From Rhypophila decipiens (lineage: Eukaryota; Ascomycota; Sordariomycetes; Sordariales; Naviculisporaceae): 64,000 nucleotides of DNA. Each line of letters starts with the position of its first letter. Position 1 is the stretch's first letter. Below the pieces are notes generated by a model. The model had not been told where the DNA came from and searched no databases. It saw only the letters and a program-made list of their open reading frames with translations. This document shows, one piece after another, positions 50,816 through 62,579 of the stretch. Made by a program: the position numbers and the translations under genes. The stretch covers positions 1 through 64,000 of the forward strand of contig MU858122.1 of NCBI GenBank assembly GCA_033297075.1, read 5' to 3'.

Positions 50816-52710
50816 ATGAGCCTTCTGGCTTGTCTCATAACCGCACTATGTGCTCTCTCAAACGCAACACCCACGCCGACCTTCAAAGGACCAGCCGGGG
50901 ACGGTCAACATCTGGCGGAGAAGAGATCACTGGTCCGAGTCACAGATGTTGCCACGCTCGGATATGCTACCTTGAACGGCGGGTAGGAGCCACACTCAAT
51001 TGAACTACCAAATAGCATGAACTAATATCTAGAAGGACCTCTGGCGGCTCAGGAGGGAATGCCACGACCACAGTCTCGACACTACCACAGTTCACCGCCG
51101 CCGTGAATGAGAAGAATAATGCCTCCCTTGTTGTTATCGTCAACGGTACCATTCGCGGGGACACGAAAGTGAGGATTGGGAGTAACAAGACTATTATTGG
51201 GTTGCCGGGGGCAGGTTAGTTCACTTCTTGGCCTCGATATTCGCTCTCCTCGTCGAATCCCATGGCAAAGACGGTCACAGTTGATAGGACATGGACTAAC
51301 ACAAGCACAAAAAAAAAACAAATCAAGGATTCATCGGAGTGGGATTACATTTTCGCAACCAGAAGAATCTCATCATAAGAAACATCAAGTCCTCGTTCGT
51401 TACCTCCAAGAACGGCGACGGGCTTACGATCGAGGTATGTAGCCATAAAGATTTCTCACGGGATATCTCCAGACAGCTGCTGATAAGATGATACATACAT
51501 CTCTATAGAAAAGCACAAACGTCTGGGTAGACCACTGCGAGTTCCACTCCAGCCTATCCAGCGACAAAGATTACTACGACGGATTGGTGGACATCACCCA
51601 CGGCTCGGATTTTATCACCATATCGAAGTAAGTACTTTACCTGCTGCCCTCTCCTCTTCTCATCCCTTTCCCCAAAGCATTCAAGACATATACCGTACTC
51701 TGTACTCACGCACGGGACTGACTCGAATCTTTACATGTAAATAGTACATACTTCCACGACCACTGGAAGACCTCACTCGTAGGGCACAGCGATAAAGCCA
51801 ACGCCGACGACACAGGCCATCTGCGCGTGACATATGCCAATAACCGCTGGAATAACTGCAACTCACGAGGTCCCTCGGTACGATTCGGGACGGTACACAT
51901 CTTCAATTCTTTTTATGAAAAGTTAGTTCGTGTTTCCTTTTCCTCTGCTCAAACGAACGAGCCCCTTTTCTCTATTCTTTTCTTTCATTTGCTACAACAC
52001 ACAGGTTGTGTTAGCTTCTTATGCACTCCGCTCTCTCCCTTTCTCGTTTTCGTACCCTGCTAGCAGCACAGGTCACTTCAAGTCTTACCTTGGCTCTCAT
52101 TCAAGTCTCACTACTCACTCACGCTATGTTTGCTGTGCTTGAGACAAATCACGCCCCCCTTCCAAACAGAACGCAGCAGCGGGCTGGCTACTTATTCATC
52201 CAGGAGCCAAAAGTGTGAAATTCAAAGCAGATGAACAAAGTTAACCACATGTAATGATCTATCTAGTATGCACTCAGCAATAAACACCCGAATGGGCGCC
52301 CAAGTCCTCATCGAGAGCACCGTCTTCAAGAACGTCTCGGTCCCCATAACAAGCCAGGACTCATCTTCAGTCGGGTAAGCGCACTCACTCCAAGGCCTCT
52401 ACTACATACCATATCCAATTATCTCCTGCATGAGACTCATTACCTACCTACCTACCTACCTACATACTAATCTACCTACCTACTAACCTGACACCACCCA
52501 CCCTACGGAACGACTTCCACTTACTGACCGTTGAACTGGTTGGTTGATAGATACGCAACCCTGCGAGATAATGACCTCGGCGGCGGAGTGAATAAAGCCC
52601 CAGCCGGCAAGATCACCTCGACATTGATCCCATATAACTATACTCTTCTTGGGTCAGGAAAGGTGGCGGGGAGTGTAAGGCCTGCGGCAGGGGCTACACT
52701 CACCTTCTAA
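50816..52710 (+). CDS. Pectate lyase, family PL1, secreted, 338 aa, seven exons
   Basis: The coding sequence is join(50816..50982, 51036..51214, 51328..51434, 51509..51627, 51745..51921, 52267..52374, 52551..52710). The second exon could start three bases earlier (51033), because two acceptors, TAG and AAG, lie in tandem. A signal peptide (MSLLACLITALCALSNA) precedes a beta-helix lyase. Family blocks are NVWVDHCEFHS, YYDGLVDITHGSDFITISN, DHWKTSLVGHSD and NNRWNNCNSRGPSVRFG. The last holds the catalytic Arg (SRGPSVRFG), and the Asp residues of VDH and DGLVD bind calcium. The enzyme cleaves polygalacturonate by calcium-dependent beta-elimination in plant cell walls. The sixth intron carries a (CCTA)n microsatellite and the fifth is 345 bp long. 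Confidence 0.93.
52441..52490. repeat. (CCTA)n microsatellite inside an intron
   Basis: CTAC/CCTA tetranucleotides fill most of this stretch, with one ATACTAAT interruption that could supply a branch site. It lies wholly in the sixth intron of the pectate lyase gene. Confidence 0.85.
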
Positions 52711-53265
52711 TATACATATACATCGGTCTCTATACTAGCTAGCTAGCTACTGGTCATTCTTCTTCTCTTGACTACTTGCTCTTGTCTCGGGTAACAAGGT
52801 GCTTTTGGGGCTGAGAGCTGAAGGATTGGATTCTTACTGTACGTAGGTCTTTGTTAGGAGGAGAGCAGGATACTGGAAATCTTGGACAGCAGGAATGAGA
52901 GGGTCGGCTCGTATATGCATCAGTATTTATAACATGTCATTATCCGTACAAAAGTATCAAGAGATGAGAAACCGTCAAGATATTATGTGGATGTCCACCT
53001 GAAACGAGCATGGGTTCTTGTCACGTTGACACAGTGCCGCAAGGTGAAAGAAAAGAAAAGGCCAGAGTTGTATATCATGCTCAAATTATCACGATACGCT
53101 AAAGTGGGCATTGCACAACATGGCATGTTCTCTACTACCGCCGTACCGCGGTCTCGCCCTCTAAAATAGAGACCAAACGCTCCGTCATCTGCCCAAGACC
53201 ACCCAAGCAAATACAATACAGCACAACACCAACCACGTACCACAGTCCCCCCATATGCCCAATAC

Positions 53266-54771
53266 TTAGGCATAAAAGTTGACAGTCTAGAAAGCAAGTT
53301 AGCATGAATCACACAGAAACAATCATCAAATTTAAAACTCACATCCTTCTTCTTGGCCTGCACCTCAGCAATAGCATCAACATAATGCTCGTGGCCAATC
53401 TGGTTCTTGCCCATACGCAGGGCAATCATGCCAGCCTCGACACAAACAGCCTTGAGCATAGCGCCGCCAAACTCGTCCGTGCTCCTCGCCAGCTCGCCCC
53501 AGTTGACAGCAGGATCAACCTTCATCTTGCGCGAATGAATCTTGAGAATCTGCCCGCGCGCCTCCTCGTTCGGCAGGGGGAACTCAATCTTGCGGTCGAG
53601 ACGTCCAGATCGCAACAAGGCAGGGTCGAGAACATCGATACGGTTGGTCGCCGCCAGCACCTTGATGCGGTCGTCCGAGGCGAATCCGTCGAGCTGGTTG
53701 AGGAGCTCCAACATGGTGCGCTGCACCTCACGATCACCGCTCTTCTCGCTGTCGAATCGCTTCGTGCCCACGGCGTCGAGCTCGTCGATGAAGATGATTG
53801 AGGGGGCCTTCTCCTTGGCTAGGGCGAAGCAGTCACGCACCAGCTTGGCACCGTCTCCTATGAACATTTGTACGAGCTGGGGGCCGGCGAGCTTGAGGAA
53901 GGTGGCGTCTGTTTGGGCGGCACAGGCTCTGGCGAGGAGCGTCTTGCCTGTTCCTGGGGGTCCGTACATCAATGCACCTGTTACGATTGTCAGCATTTCT
54001 TTCAGCACACACAAAGTATGCCGGTTTGTATGACCTACCCTTGGGGGCCTTGATTCCAATCTTCTTGAACCGCTCGGCCTCCTTCATGGGCCATACGATA
54101 GCCTCGATAAGCTCGTCAATCTGCTTGTCGAGACCACCAACATCGCTGTACTTTTCCGTGGGCTTCTCGTCGACCTCCATAGCCTTGACTCTTGAATCGT
54201 ACTCGGCGGGGAGGGTGTCGAGGATCAGGTATGAATCCTTATTTACACCAATGAGGTCACCCGGCTTGAGTGCCTCGTCGTCGACAAGACCGATGATGGG
54301 TAAGAAGATCGTTTGCCTGGTCGACGTCTTGATCACGGCCGACTTGCCCACCCTGACGGCATCCAGGTCGATATTCGCACCCTCCTCGGCTGACTCGGCG
54401 GTAGGGTCGAGCTCAAGGAGCTCAACGACGTTGCCGACGAGGTATGGCAGTTGACGGTTGTTCGCAATCTTCTCCTGGTTCTCCTTGATCTTCTCCAGCA
54501 TGGCCGCCTTCTCGTGTGATAACCGCTGGAATTCCGACTTCATGATTCTGGAGTCGTTCTCGAGCAGGCGCTTGCGAGTGAGGATGTCGGGCGTGTTAAG
54601 GCCGAGGATCTCGTCGTCTAGCACGTCCTCCTCGGGCTCTGCATCTTTCATTTCGGCGTCCCCATCGCCTTGTTTCTTGTCGTCGCCACCACTGCCTCCT
54701 TCCTTCTTCTGGTCCTTCTTGTCGTCGCCATCGCGGCGGTCGAGGTCTTCGAGATCTTCGAGGGTCGACAT
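53266..54771 (-). CDS. RPT5: 26S proteasome regulatory ATPase Rpt5, 462 aa
   Basis: The coding sequence is complement(53266..53286, 53343..53977, 54039..54771), 463 codons. The N-terminus ([20 protein letters not shown]) is acidic and leads into a coiled coil, followed by an OB domain. The AAA module has GPPGTGKT (250-257), IIFIDELD (305-312) and an arginine finger region, [21 protein letters not shown]. The last exon is only 21 bp and encodes TVNFYA, the HbYX-type tail by which Rpt5 docks into the alpha ring and opens the proteasome gate. Missing this micro-exon would give a wrong C-terminus. An upstream in-frame extension exists, but the ATG at 54771 matches the family start. This is an essential gene of the regulatory particle base. 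Confidence 0.96.
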
Positions 54772-55862
54772 TTTTGTGTCCGTCGAGCTAAGCGATGGGA
54801 TGGGAATCGATCGGAAGTATTCGCTAGCTACCCAGCGGAAGTGCGAAGGACTCGTTGGACTAGATTTTGGGTGCACTTAGAGGATCGGGGGTCGGGAAAG
54901 CACCGGAATCCGTAAAGGTGCACAAGGAATTAAACTTTCCTTTTGTTCGTCGCTGAGCGAAAGAGAAAAGTGCAGCCGGCGGTTGATGGGAATGCAATTT
55001 GTAAGTTGACAAGGGGAGGTTGTTGCAGCACGGAAGCTTCAATTGACTGCTGAGAGCTGGGCCTGGCGCTGGCAGGCAAAAGCGCGACGTAACCAGTCAG
55101 CCTGGAGCCGCCTACGGCGCTAGCAGGGGTCAGGAAGGTGCAACCGCCCCACTTTATTGTTTGGCAAGCCCCAGCTGTTGGCGGGTGCTTACATAATGAT
55201 ACTGCTGACTAAGTTTGGATAGGGGACTTGAAGCCATTAAGAGTTCAAGTCGTATAAATCCAAGCGCTATTCCAAGACACAAATCTTTAGGTACAAGGTC
55301 ACTGAAAGGAGCAGCACAGACACAGCACAGTCGGATAAGGAGAAGCGAACAAAAAATAGGTATATATGTACGAAGCCTCAAGTGGCCCGAAAACTCATTC
55401 CGCCGACCTGCTGAGTGAAATACCGAGGCGCCGTTACTCTATTCCCCTCCAGGGGCACATGACGCCGATAATGCATATTGTAACAGAAAGATGAGATAGG
55501 AAACATCGAATAACGCTGTAAAATAACCGCCCACGTACCACAGGAAGAAATGATGCCCCAGGTAAACAATAATAACACCAGAAAGAAAATAGGTATATCA
55601 CTCGCCGAAACCCCTGAGGCCCCATATGTATGCAGCATTTTCCCCCTAGCTCTGTATCATCGTGTGAAACAAATGTTATGTGCCGTCGGCAAATGACGAG
55701 ATGGGACAAGAAAAAGGGCAAGTAGATAGAAGAGACAAAAAACGTTTCTTGGGCACAAGAGATTTGCAACAAGATACCCTCTTCACCACAGGAATGAGCC
55801 CGTGATCAAGAGTGAAGAAGTCCGAAATGTGAGATCTAGACCAGCTGATGATGGAAATAATT
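54772..55862. other. Intergenic between Rpt5 and the Tic20-like gene
   Basis: Both flanking genes are on the minus strand, so this holds the Rpt5 promoter and the 3' flank of the upstream gene. No feature is recognised. Confidence 0.4.
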
Positions 55863-56622
55863 CTACTCATCGTCCAAGAATCTGCTGGCCAACTGACCGA
55901 CAAAGGGGAACTCGTATCTGCGAGAGAGTTTGTCTGTTAGCCAGTGTCCTTGTACCATGAGTGACCGTCGCCAATGGGAACTAACCTGTCAAGAGTATCG
56001 GCGTCTCGGTATGCATTGAGCACCAACCAGGCGATCAGGACCATGTCTGTAAGGAAGATGACCCAGCCGAGGAAGCTGGACCACGAGAACATCAGATGCA
56101 GAACGAACATTCCTGTGAAGAGCAGGCTCGACTGCCAAGCGTGGAACCTGTATTCCGAAAAGACGGCAAGTTAGCATCAGTTTCGACATGGATAATGGCA
56201 ACCGCTGCAGATGGACGACAAACATACCGAACATAGTCACTCTTGCGCTCAAAGATCAGCAAGAGAATGGATCCGATCGGTGGGAAAGCCAGGTAGGCCA
56301 GACAGGCTTCGTAGTCGAGACGCAGTCCTAGAGTGGTGTCGAACTCTGAGACCATTCCCTCGCGGGCGCCAAGTGAGTTGAAGTAGTCTCCCATGCCCTG
56401 GGCCACGGGGCTGCGGATCCCGTCGCCAGACCAAGCCCGCTGAGGCTGCGGGTGCTGAAGGGGCGGCGGCGAGAACTGAGAGGGACGCTGCTGGTATTGT
56501 GGGGAGTATGATCTGCGAGCGTCATACGAGGTGCGTGGAGATGCATTTGCGCCATCGACCTGAGGAGGAGACATGACACGGCCATGCTCGGGAGGGGAAG
56601 ACTGGTAGGGTGCGAAGTCCAT
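55863..56622 (-). CDS. Tic20-like/DUF4870-type membrane protein, 203 aa, three exons
   Basis: The coding sequence is complement(55863..55917, 55986..56147, 56228..56622), 204 codons. The first half is a Pro, Gln and Ser-rich disordered region (for example QRPSQFSPPPLQHPQPQ). The second half has a conserved membrane core, YEACLAYLAFPPIGSILLLI, then ERKSDYVRFHAWQSSLLFTG, then two further helices, a layout shared by Tic20-like and DUF4870 proteins. The RFHAWQS block matches the family hallmark of a charged loop plus an aromatic helix start. Fungal members are often labelled 'chloroplast import component', a name carried over from plants. The true function is unknown. The C-terminus SRFLDDE is cytosolic or lumenal and polar. 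Confidence 0.85.
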
Positions 56623-59231
56623 GGTGAATGGATTTCAAGTTTGTAAGTCGGCGTTGGGTTTAGGTTGAAAGTTGAGTGTTACTGCTCGGGCCGTCTTGTG
56701 CAGCCGGGAACGGAACGCGGTGCAGGATAGAGGGGCACGCAACTGTCGCGGGCAGATCCAATCGACTGTCTAGGATGGCTGCAGTTGACTAGGGGTAGTG
56801 GCAGGTCATATGTGTACAATCGGAAGCGTGCCAGAGGGCGAAGACCGATCTCATATGACTTGTTGGTTTGGACCGGCAAGTCAATTGCAGGGAAAAGGTC
56901 TCGTAGGGCGATTTGTTGAAATGGCTTATGATGGGATCAGAAGGGATCTGGAGGGCCCGGGAGGCTTGTTCAATCCGCAGTGAGAAAGAAACCAAACACG
57001 TCTCTCCCTCGGAAACAACGCAGAACTATTCGATCGTGAAGCTTGAAAGAAAAAGGTGCAAGGAAGGGAGTCGGCAGAGTTGATAGGATGACGACGCAAA
57101 TCCGCGTGAGCAGCACACCAGCTTCTGTCGCGGGGAAAGCCTGAAGCCTGCAGGGTCCTCGCTCTGGCTGACAGTTGAATGGCGTTGAGCTTGGTCCTTG
57201 GCAGCTTGGCAGATGCTGCTGTTGTGCCACAGTTGGAGAAATGACTGGGATCCGAGTTGGAGAAGAGAATGTGGCACGGAGAAGGCCTGCAGGCGAGCTT
57301 TTATGCCGGCGAGTTTCTCAGGGTTAGGGCTAGCGCTGGCGCTTACCTCAACCTCCTTCCCTCCCGTGATTCCTCGCAGACCGGTTACGGCTTGAAACTC
57401 GATACCGAGAAGCACAGGTCGGGTATATATCTTTCAAACACTCTTTCCAATTACTGTAACAATCTCCCCTGAAGCCAGCGAGGGCCAGTGGCAACCAGCA
57501 CTATTAGCTACCAGTTAGATATGGTTGACCACTGGCGAAAGCCTAGTGCTATTATGAATATAACTTTCGATTGAGTTCTGACTATAGCAGGTAAACAGAC
57601 CCGTGTGACGGCATTCTCTTTCTCGTTGTTTGTATCTTTTCATTGCGGGGACTTGCCATTCTCATAAAGTTGGCAAATCCGACGCTCGTTCGTTGCTCGA
57701 TCCCTTCAAGGCATTGGCGCTATCGTCCACCATCGACAATCAAAACTTGTCTGGGCCCCTACTATCATCACCGATTTTCCTAGCAGCGGACTGGGATGTC
57801 TTGAGTATGGCTGCTCTGTGATTGAGCTGCCAGGCTAATGTAACCAAGTCAAAAGCAGTGCTACGAATAAATGGACGAGGGATCGTGGTTCATCCGACCA
57901 CGACCCAGGACCCAGGACCCAGGACCCAGGCGCCTGGTCAAGTATCATGTCATATCAAATGGGAGATGTCATGTGAATTTAAAAGAGTCAAAGCTGTCGA
58001 TACCGCAGTCTTTTGTGAATTCCGGGCCATGGCTGATGGGTGTTCTTTTTCAAATTCCAGTCCCTCCCAGACTCGGAGGCTTCCACTGTCGGATCCTTAC
58101 TTCCTTGGTGAGAACCGGTGAGCTTGTTTCTTTGGACGGGGAAATTGATACCTACAACACGGAAAGAACAGTCTTTCGGCCACTCCTAGGGAAGGCATGT
58201 CCAAGCTCCTCGAACAACATCGACCTCCGGTTCCGAACTTCCGTCCCTCCTGCCAGTACTGGGCTGATTATCTGCTATTGAGGCCCCTTTTGACCTTCAA
58301 ACCGACTTCTTTATTATCTACATTTCCTCACAACTGAAAGCGGCCGCTGTGGTGTAGCATTGGAGCCTCTGCGTCGACTTGCCTTGATTGTTCTAGCCTT
58401 GGCACCAACAGGTTGACGTCAATTTCAAGCAGACCATTTCAGCGTGCCGAACTGCCGGCGCTCACCGTGTCAACTCAAACTGTCAAGTAAACCCAGGGGG
58501 TAAGAGAGCAACATTCAAATAATCAAAATATAAACGTCGATACATCCTGTGGTTGGTCGACTCGGAAGGACAGCCACTCACAATACACCTCGGGAAGGAT
58601 TCTCTCCATACCACCTTGCAGCAGGAGAATGACGTCCGTAGAAGGACCGCAAACGAATACCCGTCTTGCATACACCATTGAGCCCCAACTTTGTTACCGA
58701 ATAACCTAAATCTGCAGGGAATGAGATACGCGTGTTGGCCAGACCTCACAGAAAACATGCCATATTTCTATCATTGCCCAAGACGTTTGCGAAGATCCTA
58801 CCTTATCGAGACGTCCAACCGGCGGGGAAAGTCATGGTCTACTGTTGCCCAGGCCAATGACGTTAGGAACAGAGCTACATTCGGATTCGCTGCGGCGCGA
58901 AAACGACATTCTCGCCATCTTCTCGTCTCAACTAGGCAAGAGATAGGTCTCTGGCAGGAATCAACATCCCATCTTGGCGACAGCTCGCCAGGCAGCATGA
59001 CGATCGAATGTTGGCAGACCCGGGACGACGGCACGTGCGGAGACTCCCTTCAACATAAATGGTACTGTTCTAAATTGAAGTCCCCATCTCTTGTCTGGGA
59101 CTCTTTATCACAGACTTCTTAATCTAGTATTAGCACCACTTCCATCCAGCTAACCTAGCGAGCATCAGAAAACACCAATCCATCTCAGCACCTACTAGGA
59201 GGGTCAAGATTGGACTCGATAAACCGCAATC
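56623..59231. other. Long gene-free region (2.6 kb)
   Basis: No coding frame with a domain or plausible exon chain is seen. A short tandem array of the unit GGACCCA (four copies) lies at 57902-57930. Two secondary copies of telomere-like GGGTTAGGG occur singly and are not meaningful. The final 100 bp are the promoter of the next gene. Confidence 0.4.
57902..57930. repeat. Heptanucleotide tandem repeat, four units
   Basis: GACCCAG is repeated four times and is followed by the palindromic hexamer GGCGCC inside AGGCGCCTGG. It lies in non-coding DNA. Confidence 0.85.
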
Positions 59232-60526
59232 ATGTTCCCAACGCTCTCCCTCCTCCTCTTGACGTCCTCCCCCCTCCTCGTCCATGCCCAATCAGCGGTT
59301 GAGGAAATGGACGAGGGGCCCCAAATCTACAATGCCTCGTGGTTTGGGACAGACCAAGTGAACTATGGCGGAGGACGAGAGGGTCCTTTCCGTGTACCTC
59401 TCAGCCGGTGGAACGACTCCCTCGACGACCCCGACGCAACTATGTCCGTGGCCATTCCTATGGCGGACCTGACCAAGCCTTTTAGAGAAGATGACCTCGC
59501 CATCTCCAGACTTAATGCCTTGCCCCAGCGCCATACCAGCAATCTCGGCTGGAAATGGTCAATCAATCTAACCAATAACATTGACATTACCCCCCCTCCC
59601 GAACTAGAAGGCCAGAGAGAAGAGCGCGAGGTTACCGGGGTGCGCATCAGACTCCATGCGCCCGAGAAAGTCACCGAAAGCATGGACGATTCGTGGCAGG
59701 TGTGCATCATGCAGTGGATGCTCAAGGAGGGGACCAACACGTCGACCTTTTTCAGGATGCACAATCACGACGAGTGCTTCTTGCCCCCGCAGTGTGTCCG
59801 CGATTTGCAAAACTATGCGGCCAGCGGGCCGGCCGGCTTCGGAAGGTGCCAGTGTCCTGACCCCAAGGCGATCCCGTCTTGCAAGGACGCTGCGTTTCCA
59901 GAGTGGGCTACGTGTTATACAAAGCGTAAGTTTTCCCCTGTTCCTTTTTTCCAAGTACCCGCTTGCATAGTACTTGAGGACTAATCGATAATGGGACGTC
60001 AACAGCATACAAAGCTCCCGACGTCCGCAAATGGGAGAACGGCATCCTCGACGTAATGAGCTATGCGGGCAGACCCCACGACGAGAACGACAATGGCTTT
60101 GGGTTCAACGCAACGGCTTTGATCTCGTGGCCAGTCATGGTAGTCTGGGCCCTCGAGGGAGATGCCCCGCCTGATAACAGCTCAAGCAGCACCCTCCGAT
60201 CTCTTACTTCGGCCACGGCCACGAGGACAGGGGTGATTACATCTACGGGCACCGTGGCTACTACTACGTTGGGTTCTAGTACTGGCGACGCCTCAACTCC
60301 TTCTGGAACCGGCAACGCCGTCAAGCGCCAGGACCTGGATGGTACAGGCCCCAGGTACGCGGCGGCCAAGTTGAGTTGTCTGTCGGCCAATAAAGCTGTC
60401 GAGGGCAAGCCGGAAGCTGGAATTCCTGTGATAGAGAAGAATTCTGCGGTTGGCAAGTTTGCGAGCATGCCATCGTTCTCTCTGCTCGCTATGTCGGGGT
60501 TGGCGGCTGCTTTCGCTTTGATTTAG
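59232..60526 (+). CDS. Secreted, probably GPI-anchored protein of unknown function, 404 aa
   Basis: The coding sequence is join(59232..59925, 60006..60526), with an 80-bp intron (GTAAGT..ACAG). A signal peptide (MFPTLSLLLLTSSPLLVHA) opens the protein. Residues 30-280 form a conserved-looking ectodomain with several cysteines (HNDECFLPPQC, FGRCQCPDPKAIPSC, WATCYTK) and sequons such as NAS, NDS and NTS. A Ser/Thr-rich stalk follows (about 285-335), then a hydrophobic C-terminal tail (SFSLLAMSGLAAAFALI), the pattern of a GPI-anchor signal. I recognise no enzymatic family. It is likely a cell-surface protein. Confidence 0.8.
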
Positions 60527-60877
60527 GGGTGTTGTTTTCTTTCGTCTGTGGTTAGCATGATCTTTGGATAATCAGGATGTTGGGTCTTGGGGTCTACCTA
60601 CCTCTGATATCTGTTGAAATAGTTGCCGAGCAGATCTGTTGTTCTCTATACCTGTATGTAACGTGACATATTAACAGTATATAATGATTCCCTATTTGAA
60701 CAACTCCCATGCCTTTTCTTGACATCTTGCAGCAAACCAAGTACCAGTCCAAATGTTACAATTGTATTTGTACATAGATACACAGATACCAAACAGTATC
60801 TATCTCTCCCCCATTCCGTTCTTTTGCCCCTTGTCCTCTAATATTGCCAGTACATTAAACCCATTCCCCTGACCGCA
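60527..60877. other. Convergent 3' flank region
   Basis: This is an AT-rich region between two convergent genes, holding both 3' ends; no other feature is seen. Confidence 0.4.
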
Positions 60878-61942
60878 CTACTCCTTCTTCTCCTCACCTT
60901 CGGCAGCAGCAGCAGCAGGCTTGCTCGCCTCCTCCATATCCGCCCGCCGACTCTCCATAGTCAGCCACAAACTCTTACCCGCCCCCTCCAAAGCACTCGT
61001 CAATCCCAACCCAGCACTCTGCAACATGTACACCAACTGCGCACGCAATCCGTCCAAGCCAGCTTCAATACCGCCAACCCACTTGACACCCTCCAAATCA
61101 AAGACCTTGCCTTCAATCCGTCCACCGATCAAAAGCAACTTCTGTAATCCTGCCTGGGCGATGGGATCGTAGTAGCTCGGCTGCTTCTTTCGCGTGGGCG
61201 CAGGAAACGCAGGCGGGCTGGGGGATAGCACTTTGAGCGCAGCTGCGAGGTGAGCAGGCGATACCGCGGGGATGGTGAGCAGCGCCACGGGCCCAACCAG
61301 GAGCGGTGCTAGCTCGGGATATTGACTCTCGCTTGGGACCGGGACTGTTCCTTTCGACACCTTTTGCACCGCTTCGTAGGCGGATTCCGAGAGGTCGTGG
61401 TTATACGTGACCTTGACCTGTTTTCCCGACGCGGTAACAGCTGTTGTGGGCTCAACGCTCTTGGGATCGTGAAACTCGACAATCTTGAGCGCCACGTCGA
61501 AGATGCGCGTGCGGATGACTTGGAGCTGGATTTGTGACGCGAAATCGACCGGGGGAGGGTTGGGGCCGGGGTCGACCGAGGCGAGGGCGAATCGGAGCTC
61601 CCGGCGGATGGCGGCCCATTCTACTGCTGTTAGGTTGCTGTGCTGGAAGATGAGCATCAGGGGAGTTGAGCGCAGGAGGGAGGTGTATGAGCGCAGGAGC
61701 TGCGACTTGCGGACGTCGGGGCTGCGCGCGGTTGGTGGTTTTGTTGGGGGCACGTAGTTTGCTGGTAGGCGGAGGTTGCTGACTGGGCTTGAGGAGGAGG
61801 CGACGGCTGCGTAGCTCCGGGACGGTATTATTTGGGATATGGGGGAGTATGTGGTTCGTAGAAGAGGGAGGGCGGCCATGTGTTGTCGTTGGGAGGAGCA
61901 GCCCAGGCCGCGGGTGGCCGGGCATCTTAATCGGAGCGGCAT
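60878..61942 (-). CDS. MRPL11: Mitochondrial large-subunit ribosomal protein uL10m, 354 aa
   Basis: This single-exon gene starts at ATG 61942. The first 45 residues are Arg/Ser-rich without acidic residues ([16 protein letters not shown]), a mitochondrial presequence. The body resembles fungal uL10m (yeast Mrpl11): [20 protein letters not shown] and [14 protein letters not shown] correspond to the L10 N-terminal domain, and [20 protein letters not shown] lies late in the protein. It ends in an Ala/Glu/Lys-rich tail. The protein anchors the L12 stalk on the mitochondrial ribosome. The family call rests on overall pattern. Confidence 0.82.
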   Translation of the reverse strand: MPLRLRCPATRGLGCSSQRQHMAALPLLRTTYSPISQIIPSRSYAAVASSSSPVSNLRLPANYVPPTKPPTARSPDVRKSQLLRSYTSLLRSTPLMLIFQHSNLTAVEWAAIRRELRFALASVDPGPNPPPVDFASQIQLQVIRTRIFDVALKIVEFHDPKSVEPTTAVTASGKQVKVTYNHDLSESAYEAVQKVSKGTVPVPSESQYPELAPLLVGPVALLTIPAVSPAHLAAALKVLSPSPPAFPAPTRKKQPSYYDPIAQAGLQKLLLIGGRIEGKVFDLEGVKWVGGIEAGLDGLRAQLVYMLQSAGLGLTSALEGAGKSLWLTMESRRADMEEASKPAAAAAEGEEKKE

Positions 61943-62579
61943 GATGATGATGTCTGCTGGAGAATTGTGTGAGTTTGGTATTGGATGTTTGAATTGTTTG
62001 AATTGAGCAAGTTTGAATAAGGGGTGCTTGCTTACCTTGGCGGTCCAGCAAAGGAGTGTGGTTTTGCTGGATATCAGACGAACCGCTCAAACTTGGAGAT
62101 TGGATGTCGCGAACAAACCATCACCAAACCCAAAAATTTGGCGTTGATTGCCCAGCAGCCGACAGGAAGCTAACGCATGGACCATAATTCTCGATTAGCT
62201 CAGCCTTGGCACAATACACCCCTGAAAGTCAATTGCATGCGAAGTACCTAGGTATAACTTTCTCACCGCCCACGCCATTCTGCCGGGACTTAGCAAACAG
62301 GGGTAAGCCGGTCCCGGGAGCCCCCCACTAAAGTCAGCCAGCTCGATCGCGGGGCAAGAGGAACAATATCAGTGAGCTCGCTCCGGATTAGGTAGAATGG
62401 AGTGAGAAAAACACCATTTCACTCAAAGTGAATATGAGTCAACTTGTCCTATTCAAACCTCTTCTGGGAACACCTTTACATCAATTGGCCTATCTCGAGT
62501 CAGGCAGTTAATTTCCAACTCACACATTTGATCTTTTCATTACCCCCAGTCTCCAAATAGGAGCTGATCGTCTCACACC
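61943..62579. other. Divergent promoter region of MRPL11 and anthranilate PRT
   Basis: The two housekeeping genes diverge from this 0.64-kb region. The palindrome TTCACTCAAAGTGAA (62428-62442) stands out. A TGAGTCA element, the Gcn4/CPC1-type site expected for an amino-acid biosynthetic gene, is approximated by ATGAGTCAA at 62445. No other gene is seen. Confidence 0.45.
62444..62452 (+). promoter_or_regulatory. CPC1/Gcn4-type element upstream of trp-4
   Basis: ATGAGTCAA contains the exact heptamer TGAGTCA (62445-62451), the consensus bound by the Gcn4/CPC1 bZIP regulator of general amino-acid control. It lies about 130 bp upstream of the tryptophan-pathway start codon, a typical position. 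Single short sites occur by chance, but the gene's pathway makes this one plausible. Confidence 0.5.

Noticed and set aside
50323..51003. 226-codon frame overlapping the pectate lyase start
   Set aside because: It is in a different phase from the confirmed lyase exon and continues into its intron without any family match.
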